Under the pieces are notes generated by a model. The model was given only the letters and a program-made list of their open reading frames with translations. It ran no database searches and had not been told where the DNA came from. DNA of 64,000 bases. It comes from Bradyrhizobium macuxiense (GTDB lineage Bacteria > Pseudomonadota > Alphaproteobacteria > Rhizobiales > Xanthobacteraceae). A program made the translations under genes and the position numbers. Shown here one piece after another: positions 25,448-32,754 of the stretch (within the stretch, counting starts at the first letter, position 1; every line of letters starts with the position of its first letter). The stretch spans positions 123,855-187,854 of the forward strand of contig NZ_LNCU01000088.1 of NCBI RefSeq assembly GCF_001542415.1, written 5' to 3'.

Positions 25448-26218
25448 ATGAGTGAACTGGTCGACGTAGCCCTGGACGCAGGCGTCCTTACCGTGACGAT
25501 GGCGCGTCCGGACAAGAAGAATGCGATTACGAATGCGATGTATGGCGCGATGGCCGATGCGCTGGAGCGTGCGGAAAGCGATTCCGCGATCCGCGTCGTG
25601 CTGCTGCAGGGCGACGGCGACAGCTTCACCGCCGGCAACGATCTCGCTGATTTCGCTGCGGTCTCGCAAGGCGCGCGCGTCGAGCGCCACGTGTCGCGCT
25701 TTCTCGCAAGCCTCGCGGCTGCGAGGCGGCCGCTGGTTGCCGCCGTGCAGGGCAATGCGGTCGGCATCGGCACCACCATGCTGTTGCATTGCGACCTCGT
25801 CTACCTCGCGCCGAACGCCAGGCTGATCACGCCATTCGTCAACCTCGCGCTGGTTCCCGAGGCAGCCTCGACCCATCTCCTGCCGCAGCGCATCGGCTAT
25901 GCGCGCGCCTACGCGATGTTCGCGCTCGGCGAGCCCGTCGAGGCGGAGGCTGCGGTCTCTATCGGCCTGGCCAACGCAGTCGTCCCGCTCGACGATCTCC
26001 GCGCCAGGGCGCGGGCAGCGGCCGAAGCGCTCGCCAAGCGGCCGCTCGGCTCGCTCGTGCACACCAAGGCCCTGATGCGCGACACCGCTGCGATATCTGC
26101 GCAGATGGCGCGCGAGAGCGAGATCTTCCAGGAGCGGTTGATGAGCGCCGAAGCGCGCGAGGCCTTCGCTGCCTTTGCCGAGCGCCGCCCGCCGGATTTC
26201 TCCAGGATCACGGGATAG
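25448..26218 (+). CDS. Enoyl-CoA hydratase/isomerase, Delta3-Delta2-enoyl-CoA isomerase type
   Basis: A 256-residue crotonase-fold protein: PDKKNAITNAMYGAMADAL, the oxyanion segment GDSFTAGNDLADF and the second oxyanion segment QGNAVGIGTTMLLHCDLVY. Neither hydratase glutamate is at its usual place, but LALVPEAAS puts a glutamate (E138) where peroxisomal-type Delta3,Delta2-enoyl-CoA isomerases carry their catalytic base. Isomerase activity in unsaturated fatty-acid degradation is therefore the best guess. It follows a MarR regulator and probably shares its control. Start ATG has AGGAGTGAG upstream. Confidence 0.9.
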   Translation: MSELVDVALDAGVLTVTMARPDKKNAITNAMYGAMADALERAESDSAIRVVLLQGDGDSFTAGNDLADFAAVSQGARVERHVSRFLASLAAARRPLVAAVQGNAVGIGTTMLLHCDLVYLAPNARLITPFVNLALVPEAASTHLLPQRIGYARAYAMFALGEPVEAEAAVSIGLANAVVPLDDLRARARAAAEALAKRPLGSLVHTKALMRDTAAISAQMARESEIFQERLMSAEAREAFAAFAERRPPDFSRITG

Positions 26219-26321
26219 GCCTGATCATCAAAACCGTGTCGGCGAGCGTCATCGGGGTTGACGCCGCCGCCATGATCGAACATCTCGTTTCGCAGCACAC
26301 TGCAGTCCGGCGAGGCGAGGC

Positions 26322-27191
26322 ATGAGCGACAGTCACACGCTGCGTGGCGAGGGGATCGCCGCGACCATTCTGGCGCAGGGCGCGGAACTGTCGTCGCTCC
26401 AGAATATCGAAGGCGCCGAGCTGTTATGGCAGGCCGGCCCGCAATGGCCACGGCATGCGCCCGTGCTGTTCCCGATCGTCGGCCGGCTGAAGAACGATAC
26501 GCTGCGTCACGACGGCAAGTCCTATCCGATGACGCAGCACGGCTTTGCGCGTGACCGGCGCTTCGCGTGGGTGGAGCAGGGGCCGCGATCCTGCAAGCTC
26601 TCGCTCACCGACGACGCCGAGACCCGCGCGCGCTATCCCTTCGCCTTCAGGCTCGAGGTCACCTACACGGTCGACCGCGCCGATCTCACGGTCGGCTTCG
26701 ACGTCATCAACACCGGCGAGGTAACGTTGCCGGCCTCGCTCGGCGGTCATCCCGCCTTCAACTGGCCGCTGCTGCCGGGATTGCCGAAGGATGCTTATGC
26801 GCTGACCTTCGAACAGGATGAGCCGGCGCCGATCCGGCGGCTGAAGGGCGGGTTGATGCGGCCGCAAACAGAGCCCAGCCCGGTCGCAGGCAGGACGCTT
26901 GCACTGTCGGAGCAGCTGTTCGATGACGACGCCATGATCCTCGATCAGGTCGCGAGCACATCCGTTCGCTTCGCCGCGGGCCAAGGTCCGGCGATCGAAC
27001 TGTCCTGGAGCGGTTTTCGTGAGCTCGGCGTCTGGTCGAAGCCGGGCGGTGCGCCGTTCCTCTGCATCGAGCCGTGGCACGGATTTGCAAGTCCGGTGGA
27101 GTTCGACGGCGAATTTGCCGACAAGCCCGGCTTGATGCACATCGCGCCGGGCGCGCGGCAGTCGCTGAGCTATCGCATCCGCGTCAGTTGA
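26322..27191 (+). CDS. Aldose 1-epimerase family protein
   Basis: A 289-residue galactose-mutarotase-like beta-sandwich protein. Segments expected for the family include PVLFPIVGRL, YPMTQHGFARDRRF (catalytic-histidine region), SLGGHPAFNWPL (second histidine) and CIEPWHGF with the base glutamate near the end. Enzymes of this type interconvert alpha and beta anomers of sugars or hexose-6-phosphates (YeaD/LacX-like subgroup). It starts at ATG 26322 after GGCGAGGC and stands 103 bases after the enoyl-CoA isomerase gene. It is convergent with the TetR gene. Confidence 0.9.
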   Translation: MSDSHTLRGEGIAATILAQGAELSSLQNIEGAELLWQAGPQWPRHAPVLFPIVGRLKNDTLRHDGKSYPMTQHGFARDRRFAWVEQGPRSCKLSLTDDAETRARYPFAFRLEVTYTVDRADLTVGFDVINTGEVTLPASLGGHPAFNWPLLPGLPKDAYALTFEQDEPAPIRRLKGGLMRPQTEPSPVAGRTLALSEQLFDDDAMILDQVASTSVRFAAGQGPAIELSWSGFRELGVWSKPGGAPFLCIEPWHGFASPVEFDGEFADKPGLMHIAPGARQSLSYRIRVS

Positions 27192-27227
27192 GCCTTGGCT
27201 TTATCCACGGAGGCCGAAGGCCGCTTA

Positions 27228-27866
27228 TCAGGACGAGCGACGGTTCGGCGTGCTTCGGGAAACGACGAGCGCCCGAACAACAAGTGCGATGCGTTCGTCA
27301 CGCGCGCTGGGCCTGATCCGGCCTGACCGTTCGAGTGCAGCGAGCCCATGAAGGGCCGCCCAAAAAGTCTCGGTCGCGGCCTCGACATCGGCACAGAACG
27401 GCTTGACCGCTGCAGCAATGGCTTCGAAACCAGCGTGTAGTTCAGGCCTGGTCTCGGCCGAGGCGAACCGCAGGCTGGTCGGGAGTATGAACATGGCCTC
27501 GTAGAGCGCAGGGCGACTGAGCGCAAAGGTGAGATAGGCCACGGCGACATTCTTGAGGGCGTTTCGTCCGGTCGATCCACTTGCCGCTTCGCGAAGAGCT
27601 GTTGTGAGTTCCTGAAAACCCTCGACTGCAACTGCCGCAACAATCGCATCCCGATTCTCGAAATGTGAGTAGAGGACGGGCTGGCTATATTCGATCTCGT
27701 CGGCCAGACGGCGGATTGTAACGGCATCCCATCCTTCGCGCTCTGCGATCACGCGCGCTGCCGCGACAATGCGATGCTCGCGCTCGGCACGTTGCCTTCC
27801 TTTCCGCTCGGCGGTTCCCAATCTTCGATCTCCCGGATCTGGAAGGCCCAAATATCTCAATAGCAT
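27228..27866 (-). CDS. TetR/AcrR-family transcriptional regulator
   Basis: A roughly 212-residue regulator with a TetR N-domain (HRIVAAARVIAEREGWDAVT then IRRLADEIEYSQPVLYSHFEN). A helical C-domain resembling the WHG-type TetR C-terminus follows. The first ATG is at 27866 and has no obvious Shine-Dalgarno; a TTG about 15 codons downstream, preceded by GGGAG, could be the true start. It is divergent from the DUF4267 gene, with tandem palindromes between them, so local autoregulation and control of the two small membrane proteins is likely. Confidence 0.88.
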   Translation of the reverse strand: MLLRYLGLPDPGDRRLGTAERKGRQRAEREHRIVAAARVIAEREGWDAVTIRRLADEIEYSQPVLYSHFENRDAIVAAVAVEGFQELTTALREAASGSTGRNALKNVAVAYLTFALSRPALYEAMFILPTSLRFASAETRPELHAGFEAIAAAVKPFCADVEAATETFWAALHGLAALERSGRIRPSARDERIALVVRALVVSRSTPNRRSS

Positions 27867-27880
27867 ACCGATGCTTGACA

Positions 27881-27918
27881 ATCTAGCAATGCTATACAAT
27901 GATCTAGCGGCGCTAGAT
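27881..27918. promoter_or_regulatory. Tandem TetR-type operators
   Basis: ATCTAGCGGCGCTAGAT (27902-27918) is a perfect 17-bp palindrome. ATCTAGCAATGCTATAC (27881-27897) is an imperfect copy 21 bp away. TTGACA at 27875-27880 adjoins the first copy. They occupy the gap between the divergent TetR and DUF4267 genes. Confidence 0.8.
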
Positions 27919-27946
27919 TATCTTGTTTAACTAACGGGACACGGCG

Positions 27947-28327
27947 ATGCATTGGCTTACGCTCGGACTGGCACTGCTCCTGGCCCTCGCGATCATCGCG
28001 ATCGGCACCCTGTATGTTGCGAGCCCGCTGACCGCGACACGCAGCTTCGGCCTGCCGCTTCCCGAAGATGGCGTCAACATCGCTTGGTGGCTTCGCCTCA
28101 AGGGGGTGCGCGACATTGCATCGGGATTGGCGGTGTTGGCGTTCATGGCCTGGGGCATTCCTCTGGGGATCGGCATCATCCTGCTTGTAGAAGCCATCAT
28201 CCCCGTCGGCGACATGCTGCTCATTCTTGCGGCGAAAGGCTCCACCAGAAGCGCCTTCGCCATGCACGGCCTTACGGCGGTGATCATGGTCTTGACGGCC
28301 GTTCCCATGATGATTGGGGGGCGCTGA
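27947..28327 (+). CDS. DUF4267 small membrane protein
   Basis: A 126-residue protein with four predicted membrane helices, beginning MHWLTLGLALLLALAIIAIG. It has the DUF4267 pattern: SFGLPLPEDGVNIAWWLRLK then GVRDIASGLAVLAF. Function unknown. It is followed at once by a DoxX-like gene (stop TGA at 28325-28327, next ATG at 28329) and lies downstream of TetR-type operators. The pair is therefore an induced two-gene membrane-protein operon. Confidence 0.85.
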   Translation: MHWLTLGLALLLALAIIAIGTLYVASPLTATRSFGLPLPEDGVNIAWWLRLKGVRDIASGLAVLAFMAWGIPLGIGIILLVEAIIPVGDMLLILAAKGSTRSAFAMHGLTAVIMVLTAVPMMIGGR

Positions 28328-28328
28328 G

Positions 28329-28649
28329 ATGGTCCATGCTCTTTCGGTCTGGCTGCTGGTTGCCGGCTTCTTCGGCGCAGGCCTCATAAACGCGATCGGC
28401 ACGCCCGCGACGCAAAGCGATTTCGTTCGGTGGGGTTATCCGCGCTGGTGGGGCCGCGTGACCGGCGGACTGGAAATGGTGAGCGCCGTTCTGATTGCGC
28501 TTCCCGTCAGTCGGATTGCCGGCCTGACGCTTGGGGCGGCCATCATAGCGGTTGCGGTTCTGACCGTTCTACGTCACCGCGATTTTTCGCACCTGGTGCC
28601 GCTTGGTGTCTTTGTCGCCGCGATAGCGCTCGCAGGGCTCTCGTCGTGA
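28329..28649 (+). CDS. DoxX-like small membrane protein
   Basis: A 106-residue four-helix membrane protein, with the pattern WLLVAGFFGAGLINAIG and FVRWGYPRWWGRVTGGLEMV typical of the DoxX-like family. Catalytic function is not established for this family. The ATG at 28329 lies one base after the DUF4267 stop, so translation is probably coupled. A longer in-frame start upstream would overlap the previous gene and is less likely. Confidence 0.85.
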   Translation: MVHALSVWLLVAGFFGAGLINAIGTPATQSDFVRWGYPRWWGRVTGGLEMVSAVLIALPVSRIAGLTLGAAIIAVAVLTVLRHRDFSHLVPLGVFVAAIALAGLSS

Positions 28650-28670
28650 AAAGCGGCGCGTCGCTACGGC

Positions 28671-28871
28671 TCAATGCGCGCGTGGATCGAGCACGCTCGT
28701 GATCCCGCTGACTGATGGCGGATTCTCACGTGCCCATGCTTCATGCGCGGCTAGATCCCGGTAATGGTCAGCCATGCGCAGCAGCCGTTTGCGGATGCCC
28801 TGGTCCTTCTCGCCCTTGGCCTGGTCTGCGAGCTGCGAGGCTCGTTCAAGAAGCGCTTTCGGATCGATCAC
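28671..28871 (-). CDS. Small hypothetical helical protein
   Basis: A 66-residue protein starting at GTG 28871, with GGAG seven bases upstream on the minus strand. The sequence (IDPKALLERASQLADQAKGE, then KRLLRMADHYRDLAAHEAWA) is amphipathic helical and charged. I recall similar short proteins in Bradyrhizobium but no assigned function. It is convergent with the DoxX-like gene. It could also be started further upstream at a TTG, which lacks a binding site. Confidence 0.6.
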   Translation of the reverse strand: MIDPKALLERASQLADQAKGEKDQGIRKRLLRMADHYRDLAAHEAWARENPPSVSGITSVLDPRAH

Positions 28872-28958
28872 GGCAAAGCTCCAGATGCGGTTTCGCCTGA
28901 CAGTCAACGATCGCAGGCAAGCACGGTTCCCGCACGGTTTGATGACAGCCTTGCAGCG

Positions 28959-29960
28959 TCACAGCTGGAACAAGCCGAGCCCTTCCATGACGTAGCATTT
29001 GGTGCGTTCCGTGGTGTCCCGTGCCTTCAGGGTTCCGCGTCTGATGATATCGACAACGAGGTCGCGATCGGTGGCCAGCTCGGTGCGCCGTGCCCGGATC
29101 GGCGCGATCAACTCCTGGAGAATGTTCTCCAGGCGCCGCTTGACGCTTGAATCGCCGAGACCGCCGCGCCGATAGCGCGCCTTCAAATCCTCGACCGCAT
29201 TGCGATCGTCGTCAAACGCGTCGAGATAGGTGAAGACGACATTGCCTTCGACCTTGCCGGGGTCGCTGACACGCAGATGGTCGGGATCGGTGAACATCGC
29301 GCGCACGGCAGCGGAAATGTCATCGGGCGAGGCCGAGAGCGGAATGGCGTTGCCGGCGGACTTGCTCATCTTCGAGCGTCCATCGACGCCCGGCAGCCGC
29401 CCCGCACGCGGGATGATCGCCTGCGCCTCCTGCAACAGCTCGCGTCCGGCCAGCGCATTGACGCGGCGAACGATCTCGTTGGTCTGCTCGATCAGGGGAG
29501 CCTGGTCCTCGCCGACCGGCACGACCGTTGCGCGGAAGGCGGTGATATCAGCAGCCTGCGATGCGGGATGGCAAAGGAAGCCGGCCGGGATGTCGCGTCC
29601 GAAACCGCGCGCGCGGATTTCATCCTTGATGGTGGGGTTGCGCTCGAGCCGAGCGACCGTGACGAGGTTGAGATAGAGCATCGACAGCTCCGCAAGCGCG
29701 GGAAGCTGCGATTGCAGGCAGATCGACGTTCGTTCCGGATCGATGCCGACGGCAAGATAGTCCAGTGCGACCTCGATGACATTGTCGCGGACCTTGCCGA
29801 CGTCGTGGGCATTGTCGGTGAGGGCCTGCATATCCGCGAGCAGCAGGAACTGCCGGTGCGTGTCCTGAAACGCGAGACGGCTTTTCAGCGAGCCGACATA
29901 GTGGCCCAGATGAAGCGGCCCGGTGGTGCGGTCACCGGTGAGAATGATCGGTTTGGTCAT
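28959..29960 (-). CDS. trpS: Tryptophanyl-tRNA synthetase
   Basis: A 333-residue class I aminoacyl-tRNA synthetase that charges tRNA-Trp. The HIGH motif appears as HLGH (residues 17-20) and the KMSKS loop as KMSKS (197-201). The dimer/Trp-binding segments ARLERNPTIKDEI and GFLCHPASQAADITAF lie between. The N-terminus MTKPIILTGDRTTGPLHLGH resembles the TrpRS group common in Firmicutes more than the usual proteobacterial form as I remember it, so this may be a second, acquired enzyme. ATG 29960 has GGAG nine bases upstream; a longer in-frame reading runs through the leader and is spurious. Expression is probably controlled by the attenuator upstream. Confidence 0.96.
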   Translation of the reverse strand: MTKPIILTGDRTTGPLHLGHYVGSLKSRLAFQDTHRQFLLLADMQALTDNAHDVGKVRDNVIEVALDYLAVGIDPERTSICLQSQLPALAELSMLYLNLVTVARLERNPTIKDEIRARGFGRDIPAGFLCHPASQAADITAFRATVVPVGEDQAPLIEQTNEIVRRVNALAGRELLQEAQAIIPRAGRLPGVDGRSKMSKSAGNAIPLSASPDDISAAVRAMFTDPDHLRVSDPGKVEGNVVFTYLDAFDDDRNAVEDLKARYRRGGLGDSSVKRRLENILQELIAPIRARRTELATDRDLVVDIIRRGTLKARDTTERTKCYVMEGLGLFQL

Positions 29961-30013
29961 CGTATCTCCATTCGGTTGGAATGGGGACGCCGCATTGCGA
30001 GCTGGATGACATG

Positions 30014-30037
30014 AAAAGGCCGCCCGATGCGGCGGCC
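30014..30037 (-). terminator. Attenuator terminator hairpin before trpS
   Basis: On the minus strand GGCCGCC (30031-30037) pairs with GGCGGCC (30018-30024) around a six-base loop. UUUU (30014-30017) follows directly. It lies between the leader-peptide ORF and trpS, 54 bases before the trpS ATG. An alternative pairing of GGCCGCC with GGCGGGCC just after the leader stop would prevent it. Confidence 0.8.
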
Positions 30038-30070
30038 CCGAAAATGCATGAACGCGTTCGGCCCGCCTTG

Positions 30071-30118
30071 TCAGAAGGCGCGCCACCAGAAATTGGCGAT
30101 GAGGATCGAATGCTTCAT
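30071..30118 (-). CDS. Trp-rich leader peptide of trpS (TrpL-like)
   Basis: A 15-codon ORF from ATG 30118 to TGA 30071 reads MKHSILIANFWWRAF, with tandem tryptophan codons at positions 11-12. The stop lies inside a hairpin CGCCTT/AAGGCG (30075-30080 with 30064-30069), and segment 2 can instead pair with the terminator's 5' arm. This is the standard layout of ribosome-mediated trp attenuation: low Trp-tRNA stalls the ribosome on UGG-UGG and favours the antiterminator. No Shine-Dalgarno is seen; the promoter position suggests that the message may start at the AUG (leaderless), as I recall for the rhizobial trpE leader. Confidence 0.75.
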   Translation of the reverse strand: MKHSILIANFWWRAF

Positions 30119-30125
30119 GCCGCAA

Positions 30126-30154
30126 CGCGTAGGGCAAACCGGCGGTATGGTCAA
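30126..30154 (-). promoter_or_regulatory. Candidate promoter of the trpS leader transcript
   Basis: Minus-strand TTGACC (30149-30154) and TACGCG (30126-30131) are separated by 17 bases. The ATG of the leader peptide begins seven bases after the -10, at the expected transcription start. The -35 is good, the -10 weak. Confidence 0.5.
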
Positions 30155-30202
30155 GACGGCAAGGAGACGTACGCTAGTCCTGCTGCGTCACACACCTCGT
30201 AA

Positions 30203-30305
30203 CCCTCATGGTGAGGAGCGCGGAACGCGCGTCTCGAACCATGAGGCCCCATCTGTGGCCTACATCCTTCGAGACGCCCGCTTCGCGGTCTCCTCAGGAT
30301 GAGGG
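30203..30305. repeat. Dispersed inverted repeat (CCCTCATGGTGAGGAGC type), copy 1
   Basis: A 103-bp element bounded by CCCTCATGGTGAGGAGC and CTCCTCAGGATGAGGG, with internal GTCTCGAACCATGAGGCC and CATCCTTCGAGACGC arms. A second copy in opposite orientation is at 56203-56303. It is a common non-coding repeat family in Bradyrhizobiaceae. Here it fills the gap between the trpS leader promoter and the SDR gene. Confidence 0.8.
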
Positions 30306-30327
30306 TACGTCTATGACGTAATACGTC

Positions 30328-31062
30328 TTAGTTGAACGCCATGCCGCCGCTCATCGCGATGGTCTGGCCGGTCATGTAGGGATTGTTGACCAGCAGCATC
30401 ACGGCTTGAGCGACTTCCTCGGACGTGCCGAAACGTCCTATGGGGATGCGGCTAACCAGCCCGGTCTGCCCTCTCATCATGTCGGTCTCGATCAACGACG
30501 GCGCAACGGCGTTCACGGTGATGCCTTCCTTGACGAGCCGTGCGGCATAGCCGCGGGTCAAGCCTTCGATGCCGGCCTTGGACGCGTTGTAGTGCGGCCC
30601 GATCGAACCTCCACCGCGCGCGGCGCCAGAGGAGATGTTGACGATGCGGCCCCACTGCTTGGTTCGCATCATCGGCAGCACGGCCTGCGTGCACAGGAAG
30701 ACCGATTTGAGATTGACCGTGATGGTGCGGTCGAAGTCCTCTTCCGTGAGATCGTCGACGCCCTTGACGATCGCGATCCCGGCATTGTTGACGAGGATGT
30801 CGATCGGGCCGAGTCCCGATGTCGCGCGCTCCACCATGTCGGCGACCGCGGCGGCTTCCGAGACGTCGGCGGCGATTGCGACCGCCCGGCCGCCCGCAGC
30901 GGTGATGCCTTTCGCCAGCGTCTCTGCTTCGGCGGCTCGCTCGCGATAGTTGATCGCGACCGCGGTGCCGGCTTCCGCCAGCATCCTGACAATGGCCGCG
31001 CCGATCCCGCGCGACCCTCCGGTTACGAGCGCCACATGTCCGTGCAGGCTGTCCGTTGCCAT
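30328..31062 (-). CDS. SDR-family oxidoreductase (FabG-like)
   Basis: A 244-residue classical short-chain dehydrogenase/reductase. TGGSRGIG is the NADP-binding glycine motif, NNAG is at VNNAGIAIV, the catalytic serine is in NISSGAA, and the catalytic pair YxxxK reads YNASK. It resembles 3-oxoacyl-ACP reductases but stands alone, without other fatty-acid synthesis genes, so the substrate is uncertain. ATG 31062 has GGAGGTG upstream. The gene is divergent from the DUF3830-puuE genes. Confidence 0.92.
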   Translation of the reverse strand: MATDSLHGHVALVTGGSRGIGAAIVRMLAEAGTAVAINYRERAAEAETLAKGITAAGGRAVAIAADVSEAAAVADMVERATSGLGPIDILVNNAGIAIVKGVDDLTEEDFDRTITVNLKSVFLCTQAVLPMMRTKQWGRIVNISSGAARGGGSIGPHYNASKAGIEGLTRGYAARLVKEGITVNAVAPSLIETDMMRGQTGLVSRIPIGRFGTSEEVAQAVMLLVNNPYMTGQTIAMSGGMAFN

Positions 31063-31262
31063 CGGGGCACCTCCCTCGTGTGTCCCTGTCAGGTTCGCAA
31101 ACGGCGTCGCGGGATGCAATGCGACCCTGCTCAAATCTGCGTTGCCGGCGTGTCCCGCGTCGAAAAACCGGTTTTTGCGGCCGGAATCGGCCTTGCTTCC
31201 GGCGCGGGCCGGCGGCAATGCTGGCGGTGTCACTCCTTCCAAAAGCCACCCACGAGAGATCG

Positions 31263-31676
31263 ATGAGCAAACTGATTGTCCGCGCCGGCGAGTTCACCTT
31301 TGACGCCCGTTTCGAGGAGCAGCTTGCACCGAAAACGGTCGCCGCCTTCCGTAAGGCGATGCCGTTCGAGAGCCAGGCGATCCATGTGCGCTGGAGCGGC
31401 GAGGGCGTCTGGATGCCGCTCGGCGATCTCGATTTCGGCGTGTCCTACGAGAACCACACCAGCTACCCGGCGCCGGGCCAGATCATCCTCTATCCCGGCG
31501 GCATCAGCGAGACCGAGATCCTGCTTGCCTATGGCGGCGTGCATTTCGCCAGCAAGATGGGCCAGCTCGCCGGCAACCACTTCATCACCCTGACCTCGGG
31601 GCTTGAGAACCTCACCATCTTCGGCAAGACGGTGCTGTGGAAGGGCGCGCAGAAGATCCGCTTCGAGGAAGTCTGA
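31263..31676 (+). CDS. DUF3830 family protein (cyclophilin-like fold)
   Basis: A 137-residue protein with the DUF3830 pattern: FEEQLAPKTVAAFRKAMPFE, HVRWSGEGVWMPLGD, ENHTSYPAPGQIILYPGGIS and EILLAYGG. The family has a cyclophilin-like beta-barrel and no assigned enzymatic activity; it is often encoded next to amidohydrolases. Here it is followed after one base by puuE, which suggests a role in ureide or amide breakdown. ATG 31263 is preceded by GAGAG. Confidence 0.85.
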   Translation: MSKLIVRAGEFTFDARFEEQLAPKTVAAFRKAMPFESQAIHVRWSGEGVWMPLGDLDFGVSYENHTSYPAPGQIILYPGGISETEILLAYGGVHFASKMGQLAGNHFITLTSGLENLTIFGKTVLWKGAQKIRFEEV

Positions 31677-31677
31677 T

Positions 31678-32616
31678 GTGAGCGAGCCCCGTTATCCGCG
31701 CGATCTCCGCGGCTACGGCCGCAATCCACCCGATCCGAATTGGCCGGATGACGCGCGGATTGCGGTCCAGTTCGTGGTCAATTTCGAGGAGGGCGGCGAG
31801 AACAACATCCTGCACGGCGATTCCGCTTCGGAGGCGTTCCTCTCGGACGTGCTGGGCGCCCACCCCTGGGTCGGTCAGCGCCATGCCAACATCGAGTCGA
31901 TGTTCGAATATGGCTCACGCGCCGGCTTCTGGCGGCTGTGGCGGATGTTCACCGAGCGCAAGATGCCGACCACCGTGTTCGGCGTCGCAATGGCGCTCAA
32001 GCGCAATCCGGACGTTGTCGCCGCGATGCAGGAGGCAGGCTGGGATATTGCCAGCCACAGCCTGCGCTGGGTCGAGCACAAGGACATGTCGGAAGCCGAG
32101 GAGCGCGAGGAGATCAATCGCGCCATTGCCGTCCACACCGAAGCAACCGGCGCGCGCCCGCTCGGCTGGTACACCGGCCGCTCCTCGATCAATACGCTCC
32201 GGCTGCTGATGGAGACGGGCGGCCTGCGCTATCTCTGCGATTCCTACGCCGACGATCTGCCGTACTGGATCAAGGCCGCCGGCACCGAGCCGCATCTGGT
32301 GATCCCCTACACGCTCGATGCCAACGACATGCGCTTCGTCAATGCGCAAGGCTTCGGCGGCGGCGACGGATTCTACACCTACCTGAAAGACAGTTTCGAC
32401 GTGCTCTATGCCGAGGGCGCGACCCGACCTGCGATGATGTCGATCGGCCTGCATTGCCGGGTGGTCGGCCGTCCCGGCCGCGCCGCCGCGCTGATGCGCT
32501 TCCTCGACTACGTCCAGAAGCACGAGCGGGTCTGGGTGCCGACGAGGCTTGCGATCGCCGAGCATTGGCACGCCAATCTGAAGCATCTCGCCGGACAGGC
32601 GTTCGAAATCGGCTAG
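31678..32616 (+). CDS. puuE: Allantoinase PuuE-like polysaccharide deacetylase-fold protein
   Basis: A 312-residue NodB-fold protein. The start YPRDLRGYGRNPPDPNWPDD then ARIAVQFVVNFEEGGENNIL is the PuuE signature. Later segments include DIASHSLRW, GWYTGRSSINTLRLL, LPYWIK and IGLHCRVVGRPGRAAALMRF. PuuE-type allantoinases open the allantoin ring to allantoate without the metal site of the amidohydrolase type. It starts at GTG 31678, just after the DUF3830 stop, with GAGGAAG upstream. Allantoate could be handled by the M20 hydrolase at 39692-40960 (inference). Confidence 0.9.
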   Translation: MSEPRYPRDLRGYGRNPPDPNWPDDARIAVQFVVNFEEGGENNILHGDSASEAFLSDVLGAHPWVGQRHANIESMFEYGSRAGFWRLWRMFTERKMPTTVFGVAMALKRNPDVVAAMQEAGWDIASHSLRWVEHKDMSEAEEREEINRAIAVHTEATGARPLGWYTGRSSINTLRLLMETGGLRYLCDSYADDLPYWIKAAGTEPHLVIPYTLDANDMRFVNAQGFGGGDGFYTYLKDSFDVLYAEGATRPAMMSIGLHCRVVGRPGRAAALMRFLDYVQKHERVWVPTRLAIAEHWHANLKHLAGQAFEIG

Positions 32617-32754
32617 CCAGGTTCCGCGCCGTCGTTTTGGCGCAGAATCCCGTGCACCCGAGTTGCACCGCATGGATTGCTGCGTTGCACTGATATCAGA
32701 AGCGATCCCGGATTCCGCGCGTTAGTTGCCTGCAATGCGGGAGCAGGCGGGTTC

